A stretch of 64,000 bases of DNA. It comes from Flagellimonas amphidinii. GTDB lineage: Bacteria; Bacteroidota; Bacteroidia; Flavobacteriales; Flavobacteriaceae. The first letter of the stretch is position 1, and every line of letters begins with the position of its first letter. The position numbers and the translations under genes are program-made. Positions 9,280-17,926 of the stretch are shown piece after piece. A model generated the notes under the pieces. It saw nothing but the letters and a program-made list of their open reading frames with translations. It was not told where the DNA came from and ran no database searches. The stretch is taken from positions 222,036 through 286,035 of the forward strand of contig NZ_JABFNN010000021.1 of the NCBI RefSeq assembly GCF_013090115.1, in the 5' to 3' direction.

Positions 9280-10106
9280 CTCAGCAATGCATTTTTATAT
9301 TCGCCCAAGACCCTAAAGTCTTCAGACATAATTTCCAATAGTGACTTTGCCTTGGCAAAATTTTCATAGGCTTCAAAAGTGACATCCACAAAAAAGGCAT
9401 ATTTCCAAGGAGTTTCAATAACCGGTAGCGATTGTATCTTGGTCAAGTTCATGTTACAGTCGCTCATAACGTTCAAGACTGCGGCCAAGCTTCCTCGTTT
9501 ATGATCGGTGATAAATCGTAAAGACGCTTTATTGATTTCTTTCAAAGGCAAAACCTTGTTCTTTTTCTTTAGAATTATAAAACGGGTCGCATTGTTCTTT
9601 ATCGTCTGAATTTCAGCAGCAATGATATCTAAATTGTAGAGATTTGCAGCCATTTTTGGAGCAATTGCAGCAATATTGGTCAACTGACCTTCTTCAATAC
9701 GTTTTGCCGTTTCTGCAGTATCCACACTTTCCACTAATTTGATGTGTGGATGCTTCTTTAAAAACTCTTTACACTGCAATAAGGCCATGGGGTGTGAATG
9801 CACCTCTCTAACATCTTCAATTGTGCTTCCTTTAAGTACCATTAAATTGTGATGAATACTCAAATAGTGTTCTCCAATAATGTGGATATTATTATGATAC
9901 ACTAAGTTATAGTTGGGAATAATGGAACCTGCTATTGAATTTTCTATGGCCATGATCCCTTTATCCGCAGAGCCATTGCACAGATTATCCATGATTTCAT
10001 CAAACGAAAGACATTCCACCAAAGCTATATCATCACCAAAATATTCGTTGGCAACTTGGTGATGGTTAGATCCTTTGATTCCCTGTATTGCTACTTTTAA
10101 GTCCAT
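9276..10106 (-). CDS. pheA: Prephenate dehydratase
   Basis: 276 residues. The N-terminal dehydratase domain has VAIQGIKGSNHHQVA, then GIMAIENSIAGSI and the catalytic-region motif NNATRFIIL. The C-terminal ACT domain (ASLRFITDHKRGSLAAVL, then IQSLPVIETPWKYAFFVD) binds phenylalanine for feedback inhibition. It is the first gene of the operon. The start codon lies 3 bases after the U-tract of the attenuator terminator, so transcription reaches pheA only by readthrough. Confidence 0.95.
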   Translation of the reverse strand: MDLKVAIQGIKGSNHHQVANEYFGDDIALVECLSFDEIMDNLCNGSADKGIMAIENSIAGSIIPNYNLVYHNNIHIIGEHYLSIHHNLMVLKGSTIEDVREVHSHPMALLQCKEFLKKHPHIKLVESVDTAETAKRIEEGQLTNIAAIAPKMAANLYNLDIIAAEIQTIKNNATRFIILKKKNKVLPLKEINKASLRFITDHKRGSLAAVLNVMSDCNMNLTKIQSLPVIETPWKYAFFVDVTFEAYENFAKAKSLLEIMSEDFRVLGEYKNALLR

Positions 10107-10109
10107 TGC

Positions 10110-10138
10110 AAAAAAAAAGCCCCGATTTTATCGGGACT
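10110..10138 (-). terminator. Attenuator terminator in front of pheA
   Basis: On the minus strand AGTCCCGAT pairs with ATCGGGGCT (9 bp including one U-G) around an AAA loop, followed by eight further T. It ends just before the pheA ATG. Its 5' arm can instead pair with GGGGCT inside the leader ORF (10173-10178), and its 3' arm with the segment at 10244-10257. Confidence 0.9.
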
Positions 10139-10165
10139 TTATATGTTTATATACTTTTATCGTAT

Positions 10166-10237
10166 TCACAACAGCCCCTTACTTCCTTGGTAAAAGAAGT
10201 AAAAAAAGAAGTTGTTAAAGAAATACGTTTTTGTCAT
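10166..10237 (-). CDS. Phe/Tyr leader peptide (attenuation control peptide)
   Basis: A 23-codon ORF from ATG 10237 to TGA 10166. It begins MTKTYFFNNFFFYFFY and ends QGSKGLL. Seven of the first 16 codons are Phe and three are Tyr, far beyond chance. It lies 59 bases upstream of pheA and just before mutually exclusive hairpins ending in a terminator. By analogy with the enterobacterial pheL/pheA system, a ribosome stalled on Phe/Tyr codons should leave GGGGCT (10173-10178) free to sequester the terminator 5' arm. A ribosome that reaches the stop codon would cover it. Confidence 0.9.
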   Translation of the reverse strand: MTKTYFFNNFFFYFFYQGSKGLL

Positions 10238-10243
10238 TTCACT

Positions 10244-10257
10244 ATAAAATCAGGGCT
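10244..10257 (-). promoter_or_regulatory. Leader RNA segment complementary to the attenuator terminator
   Basis: The minus-strand segment AGCCCTGATTTTAT, just before the leader-peptide ATG, pairs over 14 contiguous positions (one U-G) with ATAAAATCGGGGCT, the loop and 3' arm of the terminator. Its AGCCCT half can also pair with GGGGCT in the leader ORF. It is thus region 1 of a 1:2 / 2:3 / 3:4 attenuator, or a second antiterminator (1:4). Confidence 0.75.
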
Positions 10258-10317
10258 AATATAGTTATTCGTATTAAAACAGGAACATATCTTATATTTT
10301 TTTTTGATTTTCGACAA

Positions 10318-10347
10318 AAAAGTTAGATTCGTTACACAATATTTCAA
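10318..10347 (-). promoter_or_regulatory. Candidate promoter of the Phe/Tyr operon
   Basis: TTG (10347-10345), a 19-base spacer and TAACTTTT (10325-10318), one base off TAnnTTTG. The predicted start is near 10311, which places the whole attenuator on the transcript. Confidence 0.5.
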
Positions 10348-10420
10348 GGAAACGAACTTTTTTTAAGAATCTTTTTTCGTTATTAATTTTATGTTGATGT
10401 GCTTTGAAAGTCTAAAACTG

Positions 10421-10428
10421 TATTTTTG
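10421..10428 (+). promoter_or_regulatory. -7 promoter element of gldA
   Basis: TATTTTTG fits TAnnTTTG, 18 bases before the gldA ATG, so the 5' UTR would be only about 10 bases. The intergenic region 10107-10445 thus holds two divergent promoters and the Phe/Tyr leader. Confidence 0.6.
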
Positions 10429-10445
10429 ATTTCAAATTTGACCTA

Positions 10446-11339
10446 ATGTCCATTACCGTTCAAAATATCTCCAAGACCTTTGGAACACAAAAAGCCCTCA
10501 ATAATGTTTCTTTTTCCATTGAAAAAGGAGAAATCGTTGGCTTTTTAGGACCGAACGGTGCTGGAAAATCGACTATGATGCGCATTTTGACCACCTATTA
10601 TAAAGCAGATTCGGGTGAGGCTTCGGTCAATGGTCATGATGTAAAAAATTCTGAACGAGAAGTACAACTTAGCATTGGGTATCTTCCTGAACACAATCCC
10701 CTTTATTTGGAAATGTACGTAAAGGAGTATTTGAATTTTAATGCCGAAGTATACAACGTCAACAAAAATCGTATTCCTGAAATTATTGAACAAACTGGGC
10801 TTACCCCAGAGATGCATAAAAAAATTGGTCAACTCTCCAAAGGGTATAGACAACGAGTGGGCCTTGCAGCTGCCTTGTTGCACAATCCAGAAGTTCTAAT
10901 TTTGGATGAACCCACTACAGGTTTGGATCCCAATCAATTGGTGGAAATCAGAAAATTGATTCGGAACATTGGTAAAGAGAAAACCATTCTTTTATCAACC
11001 CACATTATGAAAGAAGTCGAAGCCGTTTGCGACCGTGTCATCATCATCAACAAAGGGGAATTGGTCGCTGATAAAAAACTGGAAGACTTGCGCGAAGCGG
11101 AAGAGCAAATCATTGAGGTGGAGTTTGATTATCGTGTGGAAGAGGTATTATTACAGAAACTTTCCCATGCTTCACAGGTGAAAAATACTGGCGGATTTGT
11201 TTATGAAATCACCTTTAACACTTCCAAAGACATGAGGCCGGCAGTTTTTGATTTTGCCCATGACAATAAGCTGAAGACCCTGCAATTGAGCAGAAAGAAC
11301 AAAAATCTGGAGAGTCTGTTCACCGAGCTCACTTCATAA
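10446..11339 (+). CDS. gldA: Gliding-motility ABC transporter ATPase GldA
   Basis: 297 residues. Walker A is GPNGAGKST (about 36-44), the ABC signature LSKGYRQRVGLAAALL, Walker B LILDEPTTGLDPNQL and the H-loop STHIMKEVE. The order and wording closely follow the Flavobacterium GldA family, including YLPEHNPLYLEMYVKEYL. GldA is the ATPase that partners the membrane proteins GldF and GldG; neither is in this window. Gliding itself cannot be inferred from this gene alone, because non-gliding flavobacteria retain it. Confidence 0.88.
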   Translation: MSITVQNISKTFGTQKALNNVSFSIEKGEIVGFLGPNGAGKSTMMRILTTYYKADSGEASVNGHDVKNSEREVQLSIGYLPEHNPLYLEMYVKEYLNFNAEVYNVNKNRIPEIIEQTGLTPEMHKKIGQLSKGYRQRVGLAAALLHNPEVLILDEPTTGLDPNQLVEIRKLIRNIGKEKTILLSTHIMKEVEAVCDRVIIINKGELVADKKLEDLREAEEQIIEVEFDYRVEEVLLQKLSHASQVKNTGGFVYEITFNTSKDMRPAVFDFAHDNKLKTLQLSRKNKNLESLFTELTS

Positions 11340-11406
11340 GCTGAAATCTTCCCCACCTTTTATTTCGGTTTGATCAAAAGTCAGTTTCTGACCGTTTCAA
11401 ATATGG

Positions 11407-11414
11407 TATTTTTG
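11407..11414 (+). promoter_or_regulatory. -7 promoter element of the decarboxylase gene
   Basis: TATTTTTG matches TAnnTTTG, 22 bases before the ATG at 11436. No convincing -33 TTG is visible. Confidence 0.55.
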
Positions 11415-11435
11415 TGTCCAGATTAAATCAACCGA

Positions 11436-12884
11436 ATGAAAAAAAGACACGCTCGCTTGGAATTATCAAAAGAAGCCATGAAAACCTATGGTTATCAAAT
11501 TGTGGATGCCATCGTGGAACATCACCATACCCAAAATGAGAAGTTGCCGGTAGCATTGGCCTCTAGGGCAGAAATGGATTCCATTTTTTTGGAAGAAGCC
11601 CCGGAGCTTGGAACAGAACCCTCTGAAGTTTTGGATTTTGTACTTGAAAATGTGATGACCAAGAGTGCCAATCTTTCCCACCCCAAATCCTTTTCATTTG
11701 TCCCAGGGCCCAGCAACTATATTAGCGTTATGGCAGATTCATTGGCAACGGGCTATAATATTTTTTCTGGGGGATGGGCAGTCTCCCCGGCAGCGGCCGA
11801 ACTGGAAATAATAACTGTTCAATGGTTGCTCAAAATATTTGGGTTTCCGGCAAAAAAAGGTGGGGGAATCTTCACCAGTGGTGGATCTATGGCCAATTTG
11901 ACCGCACTTACCACGGCCAGAAGAATCAAATGTGGGCAGGATTATTCAAAAGCGGTCATCTATCTTTCAGACCAAGCCCATTCATCCAACATAAAGGCCA
12001 TAAGGGTCCTTGGTTTCAAAAAAGAACAGATTCGTATTATCCCTACGGACAGTGAATTTAAATTCTCCATCAACAAGCTTAAAAACTGTATTGCCAAAGA
12101 CCGATTGGAGGGGTGTTTCCCTTTTTGTCTCATTGCCACCTCTGGCACCACCAATACAGGCACAGTGGATCCGTTGACAGAACTGGCAAAAATCTGTAAA
12201 AAGGAAGATATCTGGTTCCATATTGACGGTGCTTATGGTGCGGCGGGCATTTTGTCCCCCAAGGGAAAAAAATTGATGAAGGGCATTGAAAAGGCAGACT
12301 CGTTAACGGTGGATCCCCACAAATGGCTCTTTCAACCTTATGAAATGGGCTGCCTATTGGTAAGGAACCACAAATATTTAAGCCAGACCTTTACCGAAAA
12401 ACCGGAATATTTAAGGGATGTGGAAGGAAATCCCTCAGAAATCAACTTTTACGATCACGGAATTCAGTTGACCCGAAGGTTCAGGGCACTTAAATTCTAT
12501 ATGTCGATAAAGACTTTTGGGCTCGGCGAATTTAGAAGTGCCATTTCCCATGGAATCGACCTTGCCGAGGAAGCGGAATCCCTTCTACGAAAAAGCAAGA
12601 ATTGGGAGGTCATATTTCCGGCGACTTTGGCGGTCATCAACTTTAGATACCACCCCATTCAGAAAAAATACAGTGACAAGGAACTGGATGAGATCAACCA
12701 GTACATCTCTGAAAAAGTGGTGGCGTCCCGAAAAGCCCTATTGGTCACTACGGTCTTGAACGGCCAAGTGGTCCTGCGCATGTGCCTCATCAACCCAAGA
12801 ACAACCATGGATGATGTTACCGACACTTTGAAACTTTGCAAAAGCTTTGCTTTGGAATGGGAACGGCAATTGCAAGTGCACTGA
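11436..12884 (+). CDS. PLP-dependent group II decarboxylase
   Basis: 482 residues of the aromatic-L-amino-acid/glutamate decarboxylase fold. The PLP lysine is in VDPHKWLFQPYEMG, the cofactor loop is TSGGSMANLTAL, and SGTTNTGTVDP and HIDGAYGAAG are present. N-terminal HPKSFSFVPGPSNY is typical of the AADC-like subfamily. The product would be an amine plus CO2; the substrate cannot be assigned. The coding sequence looks more G+C-rich than its surroundings: five 60-base lines I counted range from 38 to 52 percent, against about 32 percent in a line of the neighbouring barrel gene. That is a possible sign of different ancestry. It converges on the next gene with only 12 bases between stops. Confidence 0.85.
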   Translation: MKKRHARLELSKEAMKTYGYQIVDAIVEHHHTQNEKLPVALASRAEMDSIFLEEAPELGTEPSEVLDFVLENVMTKSANLSHPKSFSFVPGPSNYISVMADSLATGYNIFSGGWAVSPAAAELEIITVQWLLKIFGFPAKKGGGIFTSGGSMANLTALTTARRIKCGQDYSKAVIYLSDQAHSSNIKAIRVLGFKKEQIRIIPTDSEFKFSINKLKNCIAKDRLEGCFPFCLIATSGTTNTGTVDPLTELAKICKKEDIWFHIDGAYGAAGILSPKGKKLMKGIEKADSLTVDPHKWLFQPYEMGCLLVRNHKYLSQTFTEKPEYLRDVEGNPSEINFYDHGIQLTRRFRALKFYMSIKTFGLGEFRSAISHGIDLAEEAESLLRKSKNWEVIFPATLAVINFRYHPIQKKYSDKELDEINQYISEKVVASRKALLVTTVLNGQVVLRMCLINPRTTMDDVTDTLKLCKSFALEWERQLQVH

Positions 12885-12896
12885 AATTGGACAACG

Positions 12897-15221
12897 CTAT
12901 TTTATTCTATCCAGATTTTCATCAATGACCTTGTTCTTAAACTTCATGGATCGGTCTCCCCCAAATTTATATTTTACGGACAGGGCCACCTCCCTGGCAT
13001 CCGCAAAGTAAACACCATTGGCCTCAACTCCGTTAACCGTGTAACTTTCTTCATAATTCATGGCCTTGGTAATATCATTAAATCTTAAGGAGCATTGTAG
13101 TTTTTCAAAAAAAGTTTTGGTCACGGAAGCATTCAAGACCACCATTGCATTTCTTTTATAAATACCTTCCTGCCTTTTGGTCAACAACCAACCCCCAGCA
13201 GCAACTATGGTATCCTTGGCCACCTTCAATTGATGGTTTGAATAGGCATACAGATACGGTTTAGCTTTGGCAATTGCAGTTGAAGGGTCCGTTATTTTAT
13301 TATAATTGAGATTTATCGTATTTGTGGATGTCCATATTTTATGTGAAAATGGCAAGGTCATCCCTAAATAAAAACCCGTTTCTTTTTCAAAATTGGTTGG
13401 AGAAAAGATAGCCACGGTATCTGGTGGGGTATAACTGATCGTGTAGTAAATAGGGTTTTCGTTTCGGTAAAAGCCCATCGTAATATTCTTATCCTTTAAG
13501 CTGATGTTAGTAGAAACCTCATTGTTTACCGTAGGCAGCAAGTTTCTATTATTGGAACCTTCCAAAAAAGGATTGATGAACACAGTTATTGTACTCGTCC
13601 TTGAAAAATTTGGCCTACTGATCGATCTTGCATAATTAAAAGATACTGTTTTGGTAGAATCAAGTTCGAAATTTAATCCCGTTTTAGGGAAAAAACGCAT
13701 ATGCTGCCTATCCACCAAAGTTGAACCATCATTTTTAAGTGTCCCCGCAACAGTATTGTATTCAGCCCTTGCTCCAATAGTAAAGTTGAACCATCCATCC
13801 ATATTTGATTTGAAATCAACATAAGTCGCGTAAAGACTTTCTTTATAGTCAAACTCTGTTATGGCTTCATTTAAAGAAGCTGGCTCTTCAATTCGGGTGT
13901 AGGCCGTGGCATTGGCCTCATTCCAACTTGCGCCAAACTCACTTTTTAAAGCAGCAGACAAATCGTATTCAAAATCAGTACGCATGGCCAACGAACCTAT
14001 CTCATATTCTTGTTTTCTGATCTGATCCAATACAAATCCCTCATTGTTGTAGTTATTCATAATTTCTGAATCGAGTTTTTGTATGAAAGAAGAAAACTGT
14101 AACCCGGTAAAAAAAATCAACTTAGGTGAAAGTCTTTTGTTGAAATTAAAATTGCCGCTAAAATAATCTTTGCTATTATCGTTATTGGTATCTGTAAAAA
14201 TTTGGTCTGTTTCAGTCCCATTTTGAAGAAAAGTATCCGTTACTATAGGTGCATCATCGGTTTGGAGTTTTAATGTTGTGTTGAAAGACACATAATCTTC
14301 ATCATTTAAAGGAACGTATACGCCCAGTCCACCCTGAATTTGAGTTCTTATGTTATTGAGCACTATCACCAAATAGTCCGAAAATATATCTTGGGATGGC
14401 ATACCAAACTTAAACGTATGACTCTCCCATTGCCCGATGTTATTATAATTGAGATTTGCCCGAAGATTCCATTTCTCATTAGAAAAACTTCCATTGGAAC
14501 TGATATAATTATTCGTGTTCTGTCTAAAAGACAAGGTTTCATTAATGCTTAAATAAGCTCCCTTCTTTGTGTTTTTTGCAAGTTTGATCAAAATAACCGC
14601 CCGCCCTTCTGCTTCATATTTTGATGATGGATTATTGATCAGTTCTATACTTTCAATGGCATCTACCGAAAGTCCCGTAAATTCTTCTAAAGTGATTCTT
14701 TGATTTCCCAAATAGATTAAAGGATTGCCTTTGTTGATGACCGACATGGACTCTCCATCTGGACTAATTTGGATGTTGGGTAATTTTGAAAGCACCTCCA
14801 TTGGATCAGCCATAGAAGAAAAAATAGGGTTCTTCACATTGATTTTCAGATTTCCATTGGTAGTAGTAATGGGATTTTGCAAAGCAACTACTTCAACATT
14901 TTCCAGTTGGGCAACTTGTTCTTGCAATTCAATCAAGATTTTAACGTCTTTTTGGAAATCTACTTCTTGAACATATCTTTCATAGCCCAAGGCCGATACT
15001 TCTAACCAATACTTTCCTTTAGAAATTTCATCCAACTCAAAGTGTCCATCCGCCAAAGTGGTGTACTCTATTAGATTGCTCTTTTCTTCATTTAAAAGAA
15101 GTATATCACCAATAGGAACTGATTCACCGTTTGAGTTAAGAACTCTTCCTTCTACCCTAATTTGTTCCTGTCCATAAACAAAGACACAACATACCTGCAA
15201 TAACCATAGTGTATATTTCAA
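12897..15221 (-). CDS. Outer-membrane beta-barrel protein, TonB-receptor-like
   Basis: 774 residues. A signal peptide (MKYTLWLLQVCCVFVYG) is followed by a carboxypeptidase-regulatory-like beta domain (about 20-110), a plug-like region (NPIFSSMADPMEVLSKLPNIQI) and a long C-terminal barrel typical of the OMP_b-brl family. No TonB box is obvious. The substrate is unknown. The membrane-bound LuxR regulator gene lies 62 bases upstream on the same strand and could be its dedicated regulator, which is inference. Confidence 0.8.
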   Translation of the reverse strand: MKYTLWLLQVCCVFVYGQEQIRVEGRVLNSNGESVPIGDILLLNEEKSNLIEYTTLADGHFELDEISKGKYWLEVSALGYERYVQEVDFQKDVKILIELQEQVAQLENVEVVALQNPITTTNGNLKINVKNPIFSSMADPMEVLSKLPNIQISPDGESMSVINKGNPLIYLGNQRITLEEFTGLSVDAIESIELINNPSSKYEAEGRAVILIKLAKNTKKGAYLSINETLSFRQNTNNYISSNGSFSNEKWNLRANLNYNNIGQWESHTFKFGMPSQDIFSDYLVIVLNNIRTQIQGGLGVYVPLNDEDYVSFNTTLKLQTDDAPIVTDTFLQNGTETDQIFTDTNNDNSKDYFSGNFNFNKRLSPKLIFFTGLQFSSFIQKLDSEIMNNYNNEGFVLDQIRKQEYEIGSLAMRTDFEYDLSAALKSEFGASWNEANATAYTRIEEPASLNEAITEFDYKESLYATYVDFKSNMDGWFNFTIGARAEYNTVAGTLKNDGSTLVDRQHMRFFPKTGLNFELDSTKTVSFNYARSISRPNFSRTSTITVFINPFLEGSNNRNLLPTVNNEVSTNISLKDKNITMGFYRNENPIYYTISYTPPDTVAIFSPTNFEKETGFYLGMTLPFSHKIWTSTNTINLNYNKITDPSTAIAKAKPYLYAYSNHQLKVAKDTIVAAGGWLLTKRQEGIYKRNAMVVLNASVTKTFFEKLQCSLRFNDITKAMNYEESYTVNGVEANGVYFADAREVALSVKYKFGGDRSMKFKNKVIDENLDRIK

Positions 15222-15283
15222 AATTTATTTTTGAAACAAAAGAAGTCGGGAAATGGGGTTACAAAAAGTTTTAAGGGTCTGAA

Positions 15284-16000
15284 TTAGGTACTAGCACCCG
15301 TACTAATTCTGAGTAACTCCTGTCTATTGGAAACATTAAGCTTGCCATAAATATTGGTGATATGGCTCTTTACGGTACTTAGGCTTATAAAAAGTTCGCT
15401 TGCAATCTCTTTGTTACTTTTTCCTTGTAAAATAAGATTGCGCACCATGGTTTCCTGTTTGCTCAATTCAGGAATTGAGTGTTTTCTTTTTTTGCGACTT
15501 AACTTCAAAACCCAATAAGCTAAAATCACAACAACGCTAATTAGACCAATATTCAACCATCTGCTTCGCACCAATTCCTGATCAATAGTTTGCTGACTTA
15601 AATAAGCCAATTTTTCTTCTAAGAATCGATATTCCAAAGAGGGAATATCACTCTGCTGAAGTTTTACCAAGAGTGTATTGTAATATTCTGTGTTTTCTTG
15701 AATATCACGATTTAGTAAATTTTGTTCTTGCAAAACCTTAATGGCTACCAATTTCACTTTTAAAATTTGAAGTGAATCCCTAGCATAACCTCTTAGCTGA
15801 TATTCCTTTTCTGTTTTGGAAAGTTCGGAAGACTGTAATTGGGCTTCAAAATATTTGAACTTTTTCCACTCTTTAGTGGTTAATGCATCTGCAAGGCTAT
15901 CTTGGACTATGGAGTTTTTCCAACTGACATTCTCCTTGGCGGCAGCACTATCAGTAAAAAACAATGCAATCAACAGTAAGTGGATGTAAAGTAACCTCAA
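15284..16000 (-). CDS. Membrane-anchored LuxR-type regulator
   Basis: 238 residues: a signal-like N-terminus (1-21), a periplasmic alpha-helical segment (about 22-147), one transmembrane helix (about 149-167), a basic stop-transfer (SRKKRKH) and a C-terminal LuxR helix-turn-helix (about 175-235, with LILQGKSNKEIASELFISLSTVKSH). It is a one-component regulator that would sense outside the cytoplasm. The sensing segment is short, without recognisable TPRs, which in this class of flavobacterial regulator are often longer. It is transcribed into the barrel gene. Confidence 0.82.
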   Translation of the reverse strand: MRLLYIHLLLIALFFTDSAAAKENVSWKNSIVQDSLADALTTKEWKKFKYFEAQLQSSELSKTEKEYQLRGYARDSLQILKVKLVAIKVLQEQNLLNRDIQENTEYYNTLLVKLQQSDIPSLEYRFLEEKLAYLSQQTIDQELVRSRWLNIGLISVVVILAYWVLKLSRKKRKHSIPELSKQETMVRNLILQGKSNKEIASELFISLSTVKSHITNIYGKLNVSNRQELLRISTGAST

Positions 16001-16034
16001 GACAATTCTAGTTTTGAATAAATTTCAATAAAAA

Positions 16035-17123
16035 TCAGGAAGAAGACAAATCCAAAATAGCATTTAAAATCTCATCCAGAATTTCCTGCACTCTCGGTTT
16101 TGTGCAATTGATCAATATGGAAACGACTGTTTCTTCTTCGGGGTAGACAAAAAAATTGGTGTACGCACCAACACTATTCCCCACATGGCCCACAAAAGGT
16201 CTTGCTGCTTTATCCTGACTTACTTGAAATCCCAAACCATAGTAGGTAGACTTTCCATTGATGCGTTGTGAAGTAAATAATTTATCATAGGTCTCTTTTT
16301 TGAGCAATTTCCGCTCTAAAATAGCCTGCCCCAGCTTGGCAATATCATTGCTTGTGGACAAATAACCCCCTCCAGCTAACTTGTAATAATTATCAACCTC
16401 AATAGCTGTTTTAAATCCCGTTCTTATTCTTGTATAAAAATTTGCCAAATACCCTTTGAAGCTATTTTCATCTTTAGATGGAGCAAATGTTCCGTTCATA
16501 TTCAAGGGATTAAGGATATTTTCTCTGACATAAACTCCAAAAGGCACCCCACTTGCCTCTTGCATGGCCAAGGAAAGCAACACAAAATCAAAACTATTGT
16601 ACAGATAGCCTTTTCCTGGCTCAAAAAGAAGAGGATCTTCTTGAAATACTTTTATTCCATCCCTGATCGAATAGGGTAGATTAAGCGCAAATTCCTTTCC
16701 ACGGTAGCCACGAACTCCAGCAGTATGACTTGCGAGTTGCCGTAAAGTAAAGTCATGTTTTTTTGTGGGGAAGTATGGTACGTAGTCGTATAAAGAAGTA
16801 TCTAAATCCACTAAACCTTCATCTACCATTTTACCCAAGGCCATTCCAGTAATACATTTTGAAATGCTGGCAATCCTAAATACAGTTTTTCTTGGATGCA
16901 CTCTATATCTCTTTTCCAAATCCGCATAACCATAACCCTTTTGAAGCACAACTTTGCCTTTTTTCAAAATGGTCACTGCCATACCAGGCACTTTTTTTGA
17001 GGCAATCAGATTATGAAATTGAACTTCTGCCCTTTCCAAACCTTTTAAGCCTTCAATCGATTTCACTTCTTGGTGAGCAGCAAATAAATTCTTGATATAG
17101 AAAAAAAAGGAGTTCAACAGCAA
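16035..17123 (-). CDS. Serine hydrolase, class C beta-lactamase fold
   Basis: 362 residues with the three motifs of the family: SISK (86-89, nucleophile Ser86 and Lys89), YNS (175-177) and HVG (313-315) in place of KTG. The N-terminus has a short hydrophobic stretch (NSFFFYIKNLFAA) but no clean signal peptide. Relatives include esterases, D-aminopeptidases and penicillin-binding-like proteins. Activity on beta-lactams should not be assumed. Confidence 0.85.
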   Translation of the reverse strand: MLLNSFFFYIKNLFAAHQEVKSIEGLKGLERAEVQFHNLIASKKVPGMAVTILKKGKVVLQKGYGYADLEKRYRVHPRKTVFRIASISKCITGMALGKMVDEGLVDLDTSLYDYVPYFPTKKHDFTLRQLASHTAGVRGYRGKEFALNLPYSIRDGIKVFQEDPLLFEPGKGYLYNSFDFVLLSLAMQEASGVPFGVYVRENILNPLNMNGTFAPSKDENSFKGYLANFYTRIRTGFKTAIEVDNYYKLAGGGYLSTSNDIAKLGQAILERKLLKKETYDKLFTSQRINGKSTYYGLGFQVSQDKAARPFVGHVGNSVGAYTNFFVYPEEETVVSILINCTKPRVQEILDEILNAILDLSSS

Positions 17124-17173
17124 AAGTTTATAGTTCCGAATGTACTAAGAAATAGGGCTTATCGGATTGAAAT

Positions 17174-17926
17174 TTAGTCCTTAAAAATCAAACGTCCATT
17201 AAAGATTTCCTCTACTTCCACCTCTGGTGGTCTGTTGCTGCTGACCACATCCCCTGTTCCTCGAATGACACCACTGATGCGCAACTGCGGATTTACAAAA
17301 ACATCATTGGAACCCCTATGATTGATGGTCACATTATCAGCTAACAATTCTTCTGACTCTATCCTAGAATCTCCTGAAGCAACACTTACAACAAAATCTT
17401 CTGTACTCCCTCTTAGCTTGAAAAAAGCAATTCCGTTGACCACGATCCGTAAAGACTGGGTATCAACCTGTAAATCAAAAGATCCATCTGTAGTTTCGGT
17501 TTCTGGATTATTGAAACTTTCAGAAATCAATGCCAAACTTGGGTAACTCAGTACGCCATCGCTAGAAATCAACAAGCCTGTACTGCTACGTATTTCGGTA
17601 ATATTGGGCGAAGTCACATAAAAAGTGGTCAAACCATAATCCCTTACAAAATTGCATCCGTTTTCATTTCTAAGAACCAGCCTACCATCTTCAACTTCAG
17701 CAGACACATCATTTCTGAGGAATTCTCCAGTTTCCACTTCTACCATTTGCTCATCCCCCTGCTTCACCACTAGATTGCTATTTTCAAAAACTGTAATTGT
17801 AGTAAACTCAGGAACTGTAACAACATCCCGAACCAAATCTCCAGCATTCTGAAAACAATCGGGTACACTATCACCATTACAGGCAACCAAAAGCAACATT
17901 GATACTATTGTAGTCCACTTTTTCAT
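17174..17926 (-). CDS. GIN-domain (DUF2807) lipoprotein
   Basis: 250 residues with a lipoprotein signal, lipobox LVAC with Cys16. The rest is a head-GIN beta-solenoid-like domain (GDVVSSNRPPEVEVEEI near the end). It overlaps the preceding PagL-like gene by 4 bases (17923-17926, ATGA), so the two are translationally coupled. Function unknown. It resembles the protein at 5375-6049 in domain only. Confidence 0.8.
   Translation of the reverse strand: MKKWTTIVSMLLLVACNGDSVPDCFQNAGDLVRDVVTVPEFTTITVFENSNLVVKQGDEQMVEVETGEFLRNDVSAEVEDGRLVLRNENGCNFVRDYGLTTFYVTSPNITEIRSSTGLLISSDGVLSYPSLALISESFNNPETETTDGSFDLQVDTQSLRIVVNGIAFFKLRGSTEDFVVSVASGDSRIESEELLADNVTINHRGSNDVFVNPQLRISGVIRGTGDVVSSNRPPEVEVEEIFNGRLIFKD

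Noticed and set aside
16035..17123. Beta-lactam resistance gene
   Set aside because: SISK, YNS and HVG fit general serine hydrolases; HVG in place of KTG and no clean signal peptide argue against calling it a beta-lactamase.
17127..17173. CRISPR, tRNA, rRNA, transposon or phage genes anywhere in the window
   Set aside because: I looked for regularly spaced repeats, tRNA-like cloverleaf sequences and transposase/integrase motifs in the gaps and found none; the gap given is only an example.
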